A stretch of DNA of 64,000 nt from Neobacillus kokaensis (GTDB lineage: Bacteria > Bacillota > Bacilli > Bacillales > Cytobacillaceae), in the NCBI RefSeq assembly GCF_014656545.1, contig NZ_BNDS01000004.1, forward strand, positions 1 to 64,000. Direction: 5' to 3'. Positions 34,597 to 44,017 of the stretch are shown here, in pieces; position 1 is the first letter of the stretch; each line of letters starts with the position of its first letter. The notes below the pieces were generated by a model. The model was not told where the DNA came from, did not search any database, and saw only the letters and a program-made list of their open reading frames with translations. Both the position numbers and the translations under genes were made by a program.

Positions 34597-35373
34597 TTAA
34601 AGGCCTAGCTTTTTCGCCATCTTTTCTAGATTCCTAAGGCTTGTTTCTAAACTATCAAAGGGGCTTCCAGGACAATAATCTTGTTCGACGCAATAATACT
34701 CGACACCGTTTGCTTCACCCCATTGAAGAATCGGTTCGAAGTTGATGCTGCCTGTGCCGACCTCTGCAAAATATTGTCTATCATCATTGGTCATATCTTT
34801 AAAATGTAAAATAGGCATGCGATGCGGATATTTTTTAATATATTCAAGCGGGTCTTCTCCGCCTTTTTTAACCCAATACGTATCAATCTCCGGAATGATA
34901 AATTGGTTGCCTTCTGGCTTTAATAAATAGGTAAGGGCATATTCTCCGGCAATTTCCGTCTTGAATTCGAAGTCATGGTTGTGATAGCCAACCCGATAGC
35001 CTAATGGCGATACTTTTCTGGCGACTTCAAGCAGTTCACGCTTTGCCCGTTTGTACCCTTCAATATTTTGATAGTCTTCCTCCAGGTAGTGGCAAAAGAA
35101 ATCGGTAGTTCCAAAAAGGTCAGCTTCTCTTAAAACTGATTTCAGTTCATTGTTCATCCGGTCAAGGCTGATATGCATGCCGGCTGCCTTTAAACCCGTT
35201 TCTTTCAATACAGCCGCAATTTCCTCTGCCTTGTAGCCAAATAGACCGTCAATTTGAACAGCTTCCCAGCCCATTTCTTTTAATTTTCTTAAAACACCTG
35301 GAAAGTCCTGCTGAAGTTCATTGCGCAATGTATAAAGCTGTGCCGCAAATTTATGCTTCATCTCGCTCATCAT
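34597..35373 (-). CDS. Sugar phosphate isomerase/epimerase (IolE/IolI-like barrel)
   Basis: 258-residue TIM barrel of the xylose isomerase-like superfamily. Metal ligands are recognisable as Glu-Ile-Asp-Thr-Tyr-Trp (Glu/Asp), Tyr-His-Asn-His-Asp (His) and the late Val-Glu-Gln-Asp. It lacks the usual start of IolE and is shorter, so it is not a typical 2-keto-inositol dehydratase, but may act on a keto-inositol or on a 3-keto sugar. The exact start is unclear: ATG 35373, 35370 and 35361 all lie near AAAGGG. Confidence 0.7.
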   Translation of the reverse strand: MMSEMKHKFAAQLYTLRNELQQDFPGVLRKLKEMGWEAVQIDGLFGYKAEEIAAVLKETGLKAAGMHISLDRMNNELKSVLREADLFGTTDFFCHYLEEDYQNIEGYKRAKRELLEVARKVSPLGYRVGYHNHDFEFKTEIAGEYALTYLLKPEGNQFIIPEIDTYWVKKGGEDPLEYIKKYPHRMPILHFKDMTNDDRQYFAEVGTGSINFEPILQWGEANGVEYYCVEQDYCPGSPFDSLETSLRNLEKMAKKLGL

Positions 35374-35391
35374 CCCTTTTTTGATTTAAGA

Positions 35392-36366
35392 TTAAGATTG
35401 TAATAGAACCGGTTTTGCAGCTGATTTTAGATCAAGCCAATTCACTAAATCCTGGTCAAGCGCTAATCCTGCCCCCTCATAAGAGGATAACAGCTCGGCT
35501 ACTTTTTCAGGCCCGATGATTGCTGCCGTTGGAAAGGATTGATTCAATACATAGGCAAGTGCAATTTGAATCGGTGTCACACCAAGCTTTCCGGCAAGCT
35601 GCTTAGCCCGGTCGAATCGTTCCCAGTTTTCCGTAGAATAATAGACTTCCACCATTTCTTCATTTTCGCGATTTTCAGGAGTAAAGTACCCCGAGAAAAA
35701 CCCGCCCGCTTGTGAGGACCATGATAATAACGGCAATTTATGTTCCTCATGATATTGCACCATCGCCTCATCAGCCGAAACGCAGCCCGGCCAGCGCGGT
35801 TTATTGCATTTCGCTAGACTCAGGTTGGGGCTATTAAAGGTAAATGGCACCAGATTATGCTCCTTAGCGTAATCATTTGCCGCTTTTAAACGCTTTGTTG
35901 TCCAATTCGAAGTACCGATTGCTTTAATACGTCCCGCTTGTATATGCTCGTTCAAAATCTCCACGATTGGTCCAACTTCAACATCCTCGTCATCACGATG
36001 AAGGGCATATAAATCAATATACGATGTTTGTAACCGTTCCAGGCTTTCCATCAAATCCTTGGTAATTGACTTAGGGTTCACACGTTTACCGGGTTCACCA
36101 TCATCGTTATGAGCCCCTTTTGTTAAAATGGTAATTTTCTCACGGTTTTGCCTTTTCGCCATCCACTGTCCAATGATTTCTTCGCCTTTAATATATTGAT
36201 GGGCAGTATCTATCGTGTTTCCGCCGATTTCGATAAAAGTGTCCAACAATGCCGTGACGGCAGCCGGGTCGAATCGAAATAAATCGCCCGATCCTAAGAT
36301 AAGCTGTGATACTTTTATTGGAACTTGCTGGTTATTTACGATTCCATTAACTGATAAATATTTCAT
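35392..36366 (-). CDS. Aldo/keto reductase
   Basis: 324 residues of the AKR superfamily. Tetrad residues are visible: Asp and Tyr in Asp-Thr-Ala-His-Gln-Tyr, Lys in Leu-Thr-Lys-Gly-Ala, His in Leu-His-Arg-Asp-Asp. NAD(P)H-dependent reduction or oxidation of a sugar or inositol is likely; B. subtilis IolS-like proteins also occur with inositol genes. ATG 36366 follows GGAGGG. It starts 37 bases after the EEP gene. Confidence 0.8.
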   Translation of the reverse strand: MKYLSVNGIVNNQQVPIKVSQLILGSGDLFRFDPAAVTALLDTFIEIGGNTIDTAHQYIKGEEIIGQWMAKRQNREKITILTKGAHNDDGEPGKRVNPKSITKDLMESLERLQTSYIDLYALHRDDEDVEVGPIVEILNEHIQAGRIKAIGTSNWTTKRLKAANDYAKEHNLVPFTFNSPNLSLAKCNKPRWPGCVSADEAMVQYHEEHKLPLLSWSSQAGGFFSGYFTPENRENEEMVEVYYSTENWERFDRAKQLAGKLGVTPIQIALAYVLNQSFPTAAIIGPEKVAELLSSYEGAGLALDQDLVNWLDLKSAAKPVLLQS

Positions 36367-36402
36367 TCTTTTTCCCTCCTTCAATCTCGCTGTATAATGC
36401 AT

Positions 36403-37188
36403 TTACATTTGCAATTCGACTACGATTGGAAAATGGTCACTCGGAAATTTCCCTTCTTGGCAGTCCCCAACAATTTTCGATGTTCCAACCCCTGTACTGC
36501 CTCGGACTAGAATCCAATCAATCCGGTCTTTCCCGCCGGAAGGATCGCTAAAATCGTTGAAAGTACCCAATTTTTCGTTAATGCGCTCCTCTGCCATAAA
36601 CCATGTATCGGAAAACGGACCTTCTTCTACGATGACTTTGTATGATTCAGAATGGTTGCTTTCATTGAAATCTCCCGTTAACACAATCGGAATCGTCGTG
36701 TCTAGTTCAAGAGCCTTTTGGACAATTAATTTTGCCCCTTCTACTCTGGCTAATAAGGAGTAATTATCTAAATGCGTGTTGAAATGATAGAATGATTGAT
36801 TTGTTTTTTTATCAAGAAAGCGGACCCAGGTAACCATTCTTGGACATATATTTCCCCATGTGCGCGAACCAATCTCAGAAGGTGTATCAGAAAGCCAAAA
36901 ATGGTTGTATGCCAATACCTCCAAGCGATCCTTTTTATAAAAAATTGCCATATATTCACCTTGGCTCCCGCCTTCTCTTCCCAAGCCAATCCAGCCATAA
37001 TCCGGCAGCATCGCTGCTAGCTCATTCAGCTGCCGAAAAAGGCCCTCCTGCGTCCCAATTAGATCCGGTGACTCATTTGTGATGACTTCTGTCATGAGAT
37101 TCTTCCGTGCACCCCATGAATTTGGGGGAGTATCGTCTGCATATTTTAAATTGTATGTCATCACACGAAGTGTTCTAGACTCAGGCAT
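36403..37188 (-). CDS. Endonuclease/exonuclease/phosphatase (EEP) family hydrolase
   Basis: 262 residues, no signal peptide, so cytoplasmic. EEP fold motifs: Met-Thr-Tyr-Asn-Leu, Gly-Thr-Gln-Glu, Asn-Thr-His-Leu-Asp, Thr-Gly-Asp-Phe-Asn-Glu and Ser-Asp-His-Phe-Pro, supplying the Mg-binding and His/Asp catalytic residues. The superfamily includes nucleases, inositol-polyphosphate phosphatases and sphingomyelinase-type phosphodiesterases; carbohydrate gene clusters often carry this type. In this operon a sugar- or inositol-phosphodiester is a likelier substrate than DNA. ATG 37188 is preferred to 37194 for spacing from AAGGAG. Confidence 0.78.
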   Translation of the reverse strand: MPESRTLRVMTYNLKYADDTPPNSWGARKNLMTEVITNESPDLIGTQEGLFRQLNELAAMLPDYGWIGLGREGGSQGEYMAIFYKKDRLEVLAYNHFWLSDTPSEIGSRTWGNICPRMVTWVRFLDKKTNQSFYHFNTHLDNYSLLARVEGAKLIVQKALELDTTIPIVLTGDFNESNHSESYKVIVEEGPFSDTWFMAEERINEKLGTFNDFSDPSGGKDRIDWILVRGSTGVGTSKIVGDCQEGKFPSDHFPIVVELQM

Positions 37189-37212
37189 AACCATACTCCT
37201 TTTTATATAAAA

Positions 37213-40200
37213 TTACTTTTGGCTAATATCTACAAGAAACGTCCTGATTTCATATGGCTGAATATCAAATGAAATACGATCCTGCCTAACGCTTGTGCCC
37301 ATTGGGCGTTCCATTAAATCACATTCCTGCCAAGCGTGGATGACTAAATCGCTTTGAACCTCAACTTTGCCGCGGCTTCCGGTATATTCATGAACACGCA
37401 AAAGAATTTGCTCACTATCCTCAGCTTTTTTAATGGCATCAATCATCACATGATCAACGGAAAGACGGAACAGTGAAAAGGCTGATGTAACAGCGGCCCC
37501 CTTCGAAACGGTAAGCGGCTGATTAACATCCCATGCTTCTTGGACCGTTTTTCCGTCTACCCAATCACCTTGATGCGGCAGAAGTGAATACGTAAACGAA
37601 TGAAAGCCTTGATCCTGTAAGTAATCAGGGTCTGTCGCTGATCTTAATAATGTTAAACGTATAACATTGTCTTTAATGTCATGACCATATTTACAGTCAT
37701 TTAAGATGCTGACCCCAAAGCCACGCTCTGATAAATCTGCCCATTGATGTCCGACCGTCTCAAAGCGAGCCATATCCCAGCTTGTGTTCCAATGAGTAGG
37801 CCTCTTGATATTGCCAAACTGAATATCATAGGTGGCTTCCGTGGCACGAACGTCTACAGGAAATGCTGCCTTTAACAGTTGATTTTGCTCATGCCAATCA
37901 ATAGTCGTCACAAAATCAATCCGTGGACTTTTCGCAAATAAGACCATTTTCTGAGTGATTGTTGAATCCAGATAAAACCATTTAAATTCAATCACCAGAC
38001 GAAGCGCATTCACGGAGATGACGTTTACCGATTGTAATTCCTTAATTTCCTGCATTTTTTCCTGGTAATAAATATCGATATCCCATGCATCAAAGTGCAT
38101 TGGTTTATCTTCAAACACTTGAAGCACATTTCCTTTAGTCCCATTAGCCAATACTTCCCGGTTCGCACCGCGGTCAAAGATGCTTGTTAGCTGCCCTGAT
38201 TCATCCCAGCTGATTTCATAATTTGGTGTGACAACCCCGGAATCCAGCACTTCAAATGGAACGGATGCAGCTTCAGAAGAAAATTCAGCTGGTTCGAAAC
38301 AAATCGTATCGATCCCAGTTGATGGCACCGCATTTACATGCACAAGCCAATTTTCCCCTTCACGGCAGGCTTCCAGTGTTTTACCGCCCGCATCCTTCCA
38401 TTCCCCATACTCCATGCCGGCTTCAGCAGCAATCGAGACCAAACCTGATTTTTCCCATGAAGAAGAATTCATCACAGTAAACGTATATTCTTTGTCTGAT
38501 ACAAGTGCATATAAAGATCTCGCTGCTAATTCATTTGCAATCTTTTCCGCCTCTTGATATTCCAGCGTGCTGTCCTCGTAAACTTCCCTAATTGAAGTTC
38601 CCGGAATAATATCATGGAATTGATTCCGAAGAATAATCTTCCAGCCTTCATTGATCGCTGATTGCGGATATTGTGTTAAAGATGAAGCAAATAGGCCTTC
38701 CAAAATGGATAACCATTCCACCTCTCGATACAGCAATTCCAGCTTCCGGTTCATTTTTTTGTTATAGGCTTGGCTTGTATAGGTTCCCCGATGGTACTCG
38801 AAATAAAGCTCGCCATCCCATGTATGGACATATTGATCGGTTTGTTCCACCGTCTCTTGCAGTCTCTTAAAATAGTCATCCGCTCTGCCCGTCCTCACCC
38901 GCGGCAGACCGGGCATATCATCAAGTCTGCGGCGCATCTCGAGCATCTCACGATTAACTCCGCCGCCGCCATCCCCATAGCCATAAGAAAGCAGCAATTC
39001 CTTATTAATCTGCTTATCTCGATACTCGGTCCAGCTGCCTAAAACCGTTTCAGGCAAAATCTGACCATTATAAGTATAAATGTGCTTCCAATCGTCATCG
39101 GTATCTGTTGTTGTAATGAAATGCGTTAAGATTTCAGTACCGTCAATCCCTCTCCACTTGAAGGTATCATGCGGCATGCGGTTGTATTGGTTCCAGCTGA
39201 TTTTTGTTGTCATAAAGGTATCAATACCTGACTTTTTCAAAATCTGCGGCATCGCCCAACTATAGCCAAACACATCCGGAAGCCATAAATACCGGCACTC
39301 CGCACCAAATTCTTCACGGAAAAAGCGGGTTCCCATTAAAAACTGACGTACCAGCGATTCTCCGGAAGGAATATTACAATCTGCCTCCAGCCACATACCG
39401 CCGCCTGCTTCCCAACGGCCTTCGCTTACGCGGGTACGAATTTGCTCATACAGTTCAGGGAAATCTGATTTTATGTAGTCATACAATTGCGGCTGCGTCT
39501 GTAAAAAGACATAATCCGGATATCTTTCCATTAATCGCAAAACGGTTGAAAAGGAACGTGTCGCCTTTTCTCTTGTATGCTTTAACCGCCACAGCCAGGC
39601 CACATCAATATGGGTATGACCAATGGCCGTAACCGTCACCGGATGATGCGATTTCATTTCTTGTAATTCTTTTTCTAACAACTCCTGTGCTCTCGCTGCT
39701 GATTGATAAAAGCCTTCTGAGCCCGGTTTAGACCAATCCAGCAGCAAAAAGGATCTGTCAAGTGCTGCTAATAAAGCTTGGCGTTCAGGAGCTTGATCAT
39801 TTAAAACATGGACAGCCTTGAGCATCGCTGCTGAAGTGTAATAAAGATCATCAACTTTCTCATCCAGCCACGCGATTTCAGCCCGTTTGATTTTATGCTC
39901 CTGCGGCGCCGGAACCCCGCCACCTTCAAGACCTGACCATAAGCGCAATGTAAGTTCAACTTTTGAACCAATCAAGGAGTCAGGCAAGAAGGATTCTTGA
40001 TGATTTGAGTCAACTCCTTGATATGGTGCACCATTTATATATAAAAGGGATTCAAAACCAGAATTGTTTCCATCACCTGTTTTGCCAAAGTCAAAAATAC
40101 CAACTACTGTACGTCCTGCCCAATCGCCAGGAATTTGAATGTTTGTTTGCAGCCATGCATATAGGTCGCGCCCTGTCCAATGGTCCCCCAATCGGATTTT

Positions 40201-40356
40201 CGACCACTCCTTATTTGCAGGCGGACTTGGAACAACCACACCCTCTGATTGATCCAATTGATAGTTGAACTCCGGAATCGAGATACAATCACGGTATCGG
40301 TATTTTTCTAATTCCTTAATGCGGCTTTCAAGCTTTTTCTCTGTCCAAAACACCAA
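37213..40356 (-). CDS. GH38 alpha-mannosidase, large cytoplasmic type
   Basis: 1047 residues. The GH38 catalytic domain has His-Thr-His-Ile-Asp-Val-Ala-Trp (zinc ligands) and Trp-Leu-Pro-Asp-Val-Phe-Gly-Tyr-Ser (nucleophile Asp), then the mid-domain His-Asp-Ile-Ile-Pro-Gly-Thr-Ser and beta-sandwich domains. It removes alpha-mannose from oligosaccharides; this long form with an N-terminal extension is the AMS1-like group. No signal peptide, so it acts on imported material. TTG 40356 (or GTG 40353) follows AAGGAG. It sits between metallophosphoesterase and EEP genes. Confidence 0.9.
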   Translation of the reverse strand: MVFWTEKKLESRIKELEKYRYRDCISIPEFNYQLDQSEGVVVPSPPANKEWSKIRLGDHWTGRDLYAWLQTNIQIPGDWAGRTVVGIFDFGKTGDGNNSGFESLLYINGAPYQGVDSNHQESFLPDSLIGSKVELTLRLWSGLEGGGVPAPQEHKIKRAEIAWLDEKVDDLYYTSAAMLKAVHVLNDQAPERQALLAALDRSFLLLDWSKPGSEGFYQSAARAQELLEKELQEMKSHHPVTVTAIGHTHIDVAWLWRLKHTREKATRSFSTVLRLMERYPDYVFLQTQPQLYDYIKSDFPELYEQIRTRVSEGRWEAGGGMWLEADCNIPSGESLVRQFLMGTRFFREEFGAECRYLWLPDVFGYSWAMPQILKKSGIDTFMTTKISWNQYNRMPHDTFKWRGIDGTEILTHFITTTDTDDDWKHIYTYNGQILPETVLGSWTEYRDKQINKELLLSYGYGDGGGGVNREMLEMRRRLDDMPGLPRVRTGRADDYFKRLQETVEQTDQYVHTWDGELYFEYHRGTYTSQAYNKKMNRKLELLYREVEWLSILEGLFASSLTQYPQSAINEGWKIILRNQFHDIIPGTSIREVYEDSTLEYQEAEKIANELAARSLYALVSDKEYTFTVMNSSSWEKSGLVSIAAEAGMEYGEWKDAGGKTLEACREGENWLVHVNAVPSTGIDTICFEPAEFSSEAASVPFEVLDSGVVTPNYEISWDESGQLTSIFDRGANREVLANGTKGNVLQVFEDKPMHFDAWDIDIYYQEKMQEIKELQSVNVISVNALRLVIEFKWFYLDSTITQKMVLFAKSPRIDFVTTIDWHEQNQLLKAAFPVDVRATEATYDIQFGNIKRPTHWNTSWDMARFETVGHQWADLSERGFGVSILNDCKYGHDIKDNVIRLTLLRSATDPDYLQDQGFHSFTYSLLPHQGDWVDGKTVQEAWDVNQPLTVSKGAAVTSAFSLFRLSVDHVMIDAIKKAEDSEQILLRVHEYTGSRGKVEVQSDLVIHAWQECDLMERPMGTSVRQDRISFDIQPYEIRTFLVDISQK

Positions 40357-40389
40357 TATTCCGCTCCTTCCAAAAACTTATTTAAATTA

Positions 40390-41304
40390 CTAACCTTGAA
40401 TCTTCTCTTTCTCCTGAACTAGCACCGTTCCATCTGCAAGCCGCAGATAAGACTCGAAATCCTGCTTGCCTTCCTCCAGTTTAATAATGCGGGCACCGCG
40501 CGGAAACTTCTCATCACCATAGCCGTTATAGCCAGTAGCACGGCCATAGCACAGCTGAATCCCATACAGATCTCCGCAGAAATCGTTTAAATGATCATGC
40601 CCTACAAACGTTCCCTTAACATTGCCCATTTCTACCATTGCTGAGAAAAGCCCGGAATTTACAAGAGGACTGCAAATTTCCCCTTCAAACATGGAGCCGA
40701 CATAATTTCCTGATTGCCATACCTCTTTATACTCTGGAAGCGGGATATGGAAAAACAAAAGTTCCGCAGGCTCTCCACTTTGTTTCAATGCGCTTGACTG
40801 TTTCACATACCAATCTATCTGATCTCTTTTAATAAAATCATAGCCGCCCACTGCTTTGTTTTCGTTATCCATCCCTGAATCTAGAAAATAAAGCGCCCAT
40901 ACCAGTTTAGAACCTGATGAATCCAAAACTCGCACGACATAATTGCCTACACCGCTGACATCCCCTGATTCAGTTAGGCATAAAGGATATTCCTGCATCA
41001 CACTAAGCAGTTCTTCTTTTGTTACATCCCCTTCTGAATCATGGTTTCCCAAAACAGCTGCCCATGGAACGTCCATTTTTGCGACAGGTTCGAGCGCTCC
41101 CCTTAAAGCTGCTTTCGGATCAGCACTCGCCGGACTATAAATAAGATCCCCTGTAAACACAACTAAATCGGGCTTCTCTTCTTGTAAAATGGTCTCCATT
41201 AATCGATTGGTTTCTAAATCTTTATCATCGCCATTTTCCCAATGAAGATCAGTAAACTGTACGATTTTAAACGTTCCATCCTGCTTAAATGTTAATTGAT
41301 TCAT
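40390..41304 (-). CDS. Calcineurin-like metallophosphoesterase
   Basis: 304 residues, cytoplasmic. Motifs of the binuclear metal site: Phe-Thr-Asp-Leu-His-Trp, Thr-Gly-Asp-Leu-Ile, Gly-Asn-His-Asp-Ser, and Gly-His-Asp-His-Leu. The group resembles Dcr2-like phosphatases. Its place between the ABC permease and the mannosidase gene points to a phosphorylated glycan or inositol as substrate (inference). ATG 41304 has GGGGGAT upstream. Confidence 0.82.
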   Translation of the reverse strand: MNQLTFKQDGTFKIVQFTDLHWENGDDKDLETNRLMETILQEEKPDLVVFTGDLIYSPASADPKAALRGALEPVAKMDVPWAAVLGNHDSEGDVTKEELLSVMQEYPLCLTESGDVSGVGNYVVRVLDSSGSKLVWALYFLDSGMDNENKAVGGYDFIKRDQIDWYVKQSSALKQSGEPAELLFFHIPLPEYKEVWQSGNYVGSMFEGEICSPLVNSGLFSAMVEMGNVKGTFVGHDHLNDFCGDLYGIQLCYGRATGYNGYGDEKFPRGARIIKLEEGKQDFESYLRLADGTVLVQEKEKIQG

Positions 41305-41319
41305 CTTATATCCCCCATC

Positions 41320-42207
41320 CTACTCTTTCACTGAGCCAATATTGACGCCTTTTGTAAAGTGCTTTTGAATAAATGGATAAATAATGATAATTGGAGCCAC
41401 TACAATAATAATGGTAGCCATTTTCAAGGAATCACCCGTTACCGTTATTTTTTCTAACATTTCATAACTACCGGAGTTTCTTAACAAGGCATCCGCCAAC
41501 GCTTGCTGTCTTGTTAGCATCTCCTGGAGGAGTGTGGCAAGCGGTTTTAAATTAGGGTCACGAACATAGAAGGCACCCGAAAACCAATCATTCCAGTGCC
41601 CAACAGCATTAAACAATCCAATCGTAGCAATAACCGGTTTACTCATTGGCAGGACAATTCTAAAAAAGATTTGAAATTCGCTGCAGCCATCAATTCGGGC
41701 CGCTTCAAAGACACTGTCTGGGAGCTGGCTGAAGAACGTTCGCATAATCAAAATGTTCCACACGCTATAAAGACCTGGAATAATATACACCCAAATACTA
41801 TTGGTTAAATTAAGCTCTGTTAATACTAAATAATAAGGAATAATACCGCCGCTAAATAACATCGTGAAAAAGATGAAAAAGGTAATAAACTTTCTTCCTG
41901 GCAATGTCCTTGTATTTAGCGCATAGGCTGCCATTGCCGTTAATAACACGCTAATAGCAGTTCCCACAACCGTTCTGAATACACTGATTCCTAAGGCATT
42001 TAAAACACTAGACTGCTTAAAGACTTCTAAATAGTTGTCAACACTAAATTCTCTAGGAAAAAAATAAATACCGCCTCGCTGGGCATCTGTTCCTTCATTA
42101 AATGAGAGTGCCAAAATATTTAAGAACGGAAGAATAATAGATAAGCAAAGTAATGCCACAATGAAAATATTAAGAATCTGGGAAAAACTCCATGATTTCT
42201 GGCGCAC
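41320..42207 (-). CDS. Sugar ABC permease, LplC/YtcP type
   Basis: 295 residues, six membrane segments, EAA loop Glu-Ala-Ala-Arg-Ile-Asp-Gly-Cys-Ser-Glu and the C-terminal Phe-Thr-Lys-Gly-Val-Asn-Ile-Gly-Ser-Val-Lys-Glu typical of LplC-type subunits. Works with the LplB-type permease at 44018 and the lipoprotein at 42295. GTG 42207 follows GGAGGG. A hairpin lies directly upstream. Confidence 0.87.
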   Translation of the reverse strand: MRQKSWSFSQILNIFIVALLCLSIILPFLNILALSFNEGTDAQRGGIYFFPREFSVDNYLEVFKQSSVLNALGISVFRTVVGTAISVLLTAMAAYALNTRTLPGRKFITFFIFFTMLFSGGIIPYYLVLTELNLTNSIWVYIIPGLYSVWNILIMRTFFSQLPDSVFEAARIDGCSEFQIFFRIVLPMSKPVIATIGLFNAVGHWNDWFSGAFYVRDPNLKPLATLLQEMLTRQQALADALLRNSGSYEMLEKITVTGDSLKMATIIIVVAPIIIIYPFIQKHFTKGVNIGSVKE

Positions 42208-42228
42208 GTCTATCCCTCCAACTTAGAA

Positions 42229-42266
42229 AAATATGCTTCCTCTCTTTCTAAAAAGAAAGGAAGCAT
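42229..42266 (-). other. Hairpin between binding protein and LplC-type permease genes
   Basis: On the minus strand ATGCTTCCTTTCT pairs with AGAAA...GGAAGCAT (4-base bulge) and runs into ATTTTTC. It looks like a leaky terminator that would raise the binding protein level relative to what follows. Confidence 0.6.
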
Positions 42267-42294
42267 TTTGTTACTTGTCTGGCAGCTTTTCTAC

Positions 42295-43992
42295 TTAATA
42301 TCTGATTGTTGTACCTTCTTTTTCTTTTTCCTCAACCAGTTTGATATAATCGTTTAATCCGGATTTTTCTAGAAGCTTTTTCGAATCCTTTAATATTTTC
42401 TTAGCTTCTGCTTCAGATTTTGCATAGTAAGCACGTAATAGATTTTCATTATAGGTATCTAGCGCAATATTTAAGTTATCGCCATTTTCAAATTCGAAAA
42501 TGAACGATTTTGGACTCGATCCGTCCACTATTTTGGCGTTCTTTAGCTTCTCATCATAATTCCACATCTTGATGATCTTATCTGCGGCCGCGGTATCTTC
42601 GCCAGCAACGTTTGCACCGTATTCAAATTCGCCGAAGTCTTCCATATTGTCAATATCTGTATAGCCAAGGTGCTCTGCCCAGAAAGAACGAACCCCTCTA
42701 AACCCTAGTTTGGCAGCCTTCTCCGGGTCTTTTTCTTTTAATTCAAGCACTTCTTTTTTCACAAGAGGATTTCCTTTTTCATCAAGTGTATAGTCTCTTC
42801 CTTCAAGTCCATATTGTGCCAGTAACTTACCATCACGGCTTGCTAAATAATCGGCCAGTTTTACAATATCTTCAGGATGTTCAGTTGTTTTTGGAATCGA
42901 CCAGCCGGCATATCCAGATTTATAAGGTAATACCATTTGATAATCACCTTGAACAGTATCGATTGGTCCAAGTGGGATGTATTTCATATCCGTATTTTCT
43001 ACTACGTAGTTATGCATATCCGCAACAATCCCAAATGACTTGTTGACAACGCCTTCCTTCGCTTTATTTTCTGGCATTGTAAAGAATTCAGGATGCAGCA
43101 GACCATCTTTTAATAATCCACGAACAAAATTAACGCGCTCTAGACCGTAATCTGTTTGTGACTCATGCTTGATTTTTCCATCTTTGTCTTTTAAGAACTT
43201 CTCGCCTTTTGAACCTGTCCATACAAGGTCATTAAAAATCCAGTCACGATCGGCTCCGCCCCATACTGTTGGACCAATTGGAGTGATCGGCTTTCCATTT
43301 ACATCCTTAAGGTTCGCCGCCTTAATCTTTTCTGCTAAATCACGTAATTCCTCATGCGTGTCGATTTCCGCAGGATTAATCCCTAATTTGTCCACGATGT
43401 CCTTTAAGATATATGGACCGCCGACATATTTCCTTGATACTGTTCCAGGTTTGCGAGGGATGGCCATATGAACGAAGTACGTCGCCCCTTTAAATTCTGG
43501 TCTGAACATAACATTGTTTTTCGTGTCAGCCGGTAAGTAACCATCTTCGAAATACTTGCTATAAATCTTCGAATTCTTCAGCTCTGGTGTTAGATCATGG
43601 AACATCCCTTCACGGGCAGCCTTTAATAAAATCTGCATTTCAGGGCGTCCGCTATGATCCAAGTAATATGCAATAAAATCAGGCAGGTCCCCAGATGCCA
43701 AACCAGCAGTTAAGGCTTCAGTTGAGTCTTCTACAGCAATCCCCTGCAATTCCAAGGTAATTCCCGTTCTTTTCTTTAACTCAGCTGCAATTTCTGGATT
43801 CATTTCTGCTGAAACGTCACCATCACTCATAAAGACCAATCCTTTGATTGTTCGGTCAGCGATCCATGTGTCCGGTGCATCTTTAGGCTTTTCACGGCTT
43901 TCGCTGGAGCTTTTCTTATCATTCGTACAAGCAGTAAGCATTAAAATTCCGATTAATAGCATCGTCAAAAATTTAAATGAAACTCTCTTCAT
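42295..43992 (-). CDS. ABC solute-binding lipoprotein, LipO/YtcQ type
   Basis: 565 residues; lipoprotein signal with Cys22 in Leu-Thr-Ala-Cys. The large CUT1 binding protein of the LipO/YtcQ group, commonly linked to LplB/LplC permeases and to complex oligosaccharides. ATG 43992 is chosen over the upstream in-frame ATG 44052 because GGGGGAGAA lies between and a normal signal peptide starts there. The cargo is inferred to be a mannose-containing oligosaccharide or mannosyl-inositol compound. Confidence 0.88.
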   Translation of the reverse strand: MKRVSFKFLTMLLIGILMLTACTNDKKSSSESREKPKDAPDTWIADRTIKGLVFMSDGDVSAEMNPEIAAELKKRTGITLELQGIAVEDSTEALTAGLASGDLPDFIAYYLDHSGRPEMQILLKAAREGMFHDLTPELKNSKIYSKYFEDGYLPADTKNNVMFRPEFKGATYFVHMAIPRKPGTVSRKYVGGPYILKDIVDKLGINPAEIDTHEELRDLAEKIKAANLKDVNGKPITPIGPTVWGGADRDWIFNDLVWTGSKGEKFLKDKDGKIKHESQTDYGLERVNFVRGLLKDGLLHPEFFTMPENKAKEGVVNKSFGIVADMHNYVVENTDMKYIPLGPIDTVQGDYQMVLPYKSGYAGWSIPKTTEHPEDIVKLADYLASRDGKLLAQYGLEGRDYTLDEKGNPLVKKEVLELKEKDPEKAAKLGFRGVRSFWAEHLGYTDIDNMEDFGEFEYGANVAGEDTAAADKIIKMWNYDEKLKNAKIVDGSSPKSFIFEFENGDNLNIALDTYNENLLRAYYAKSEAEAKKILKDSKKLLEKSGLNDYIKLVEEKEKEGTTIRY

Positions 43993-44017
43993 ATAAATTT
44001 CTCCCCCTAAAATTGGT

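Noticed and set aside
34597..35373. Naming this isomerase iolE or iolI
   Set aside because: Length and N-terminal blocks do not match the typical proteins; only the fold is certain.
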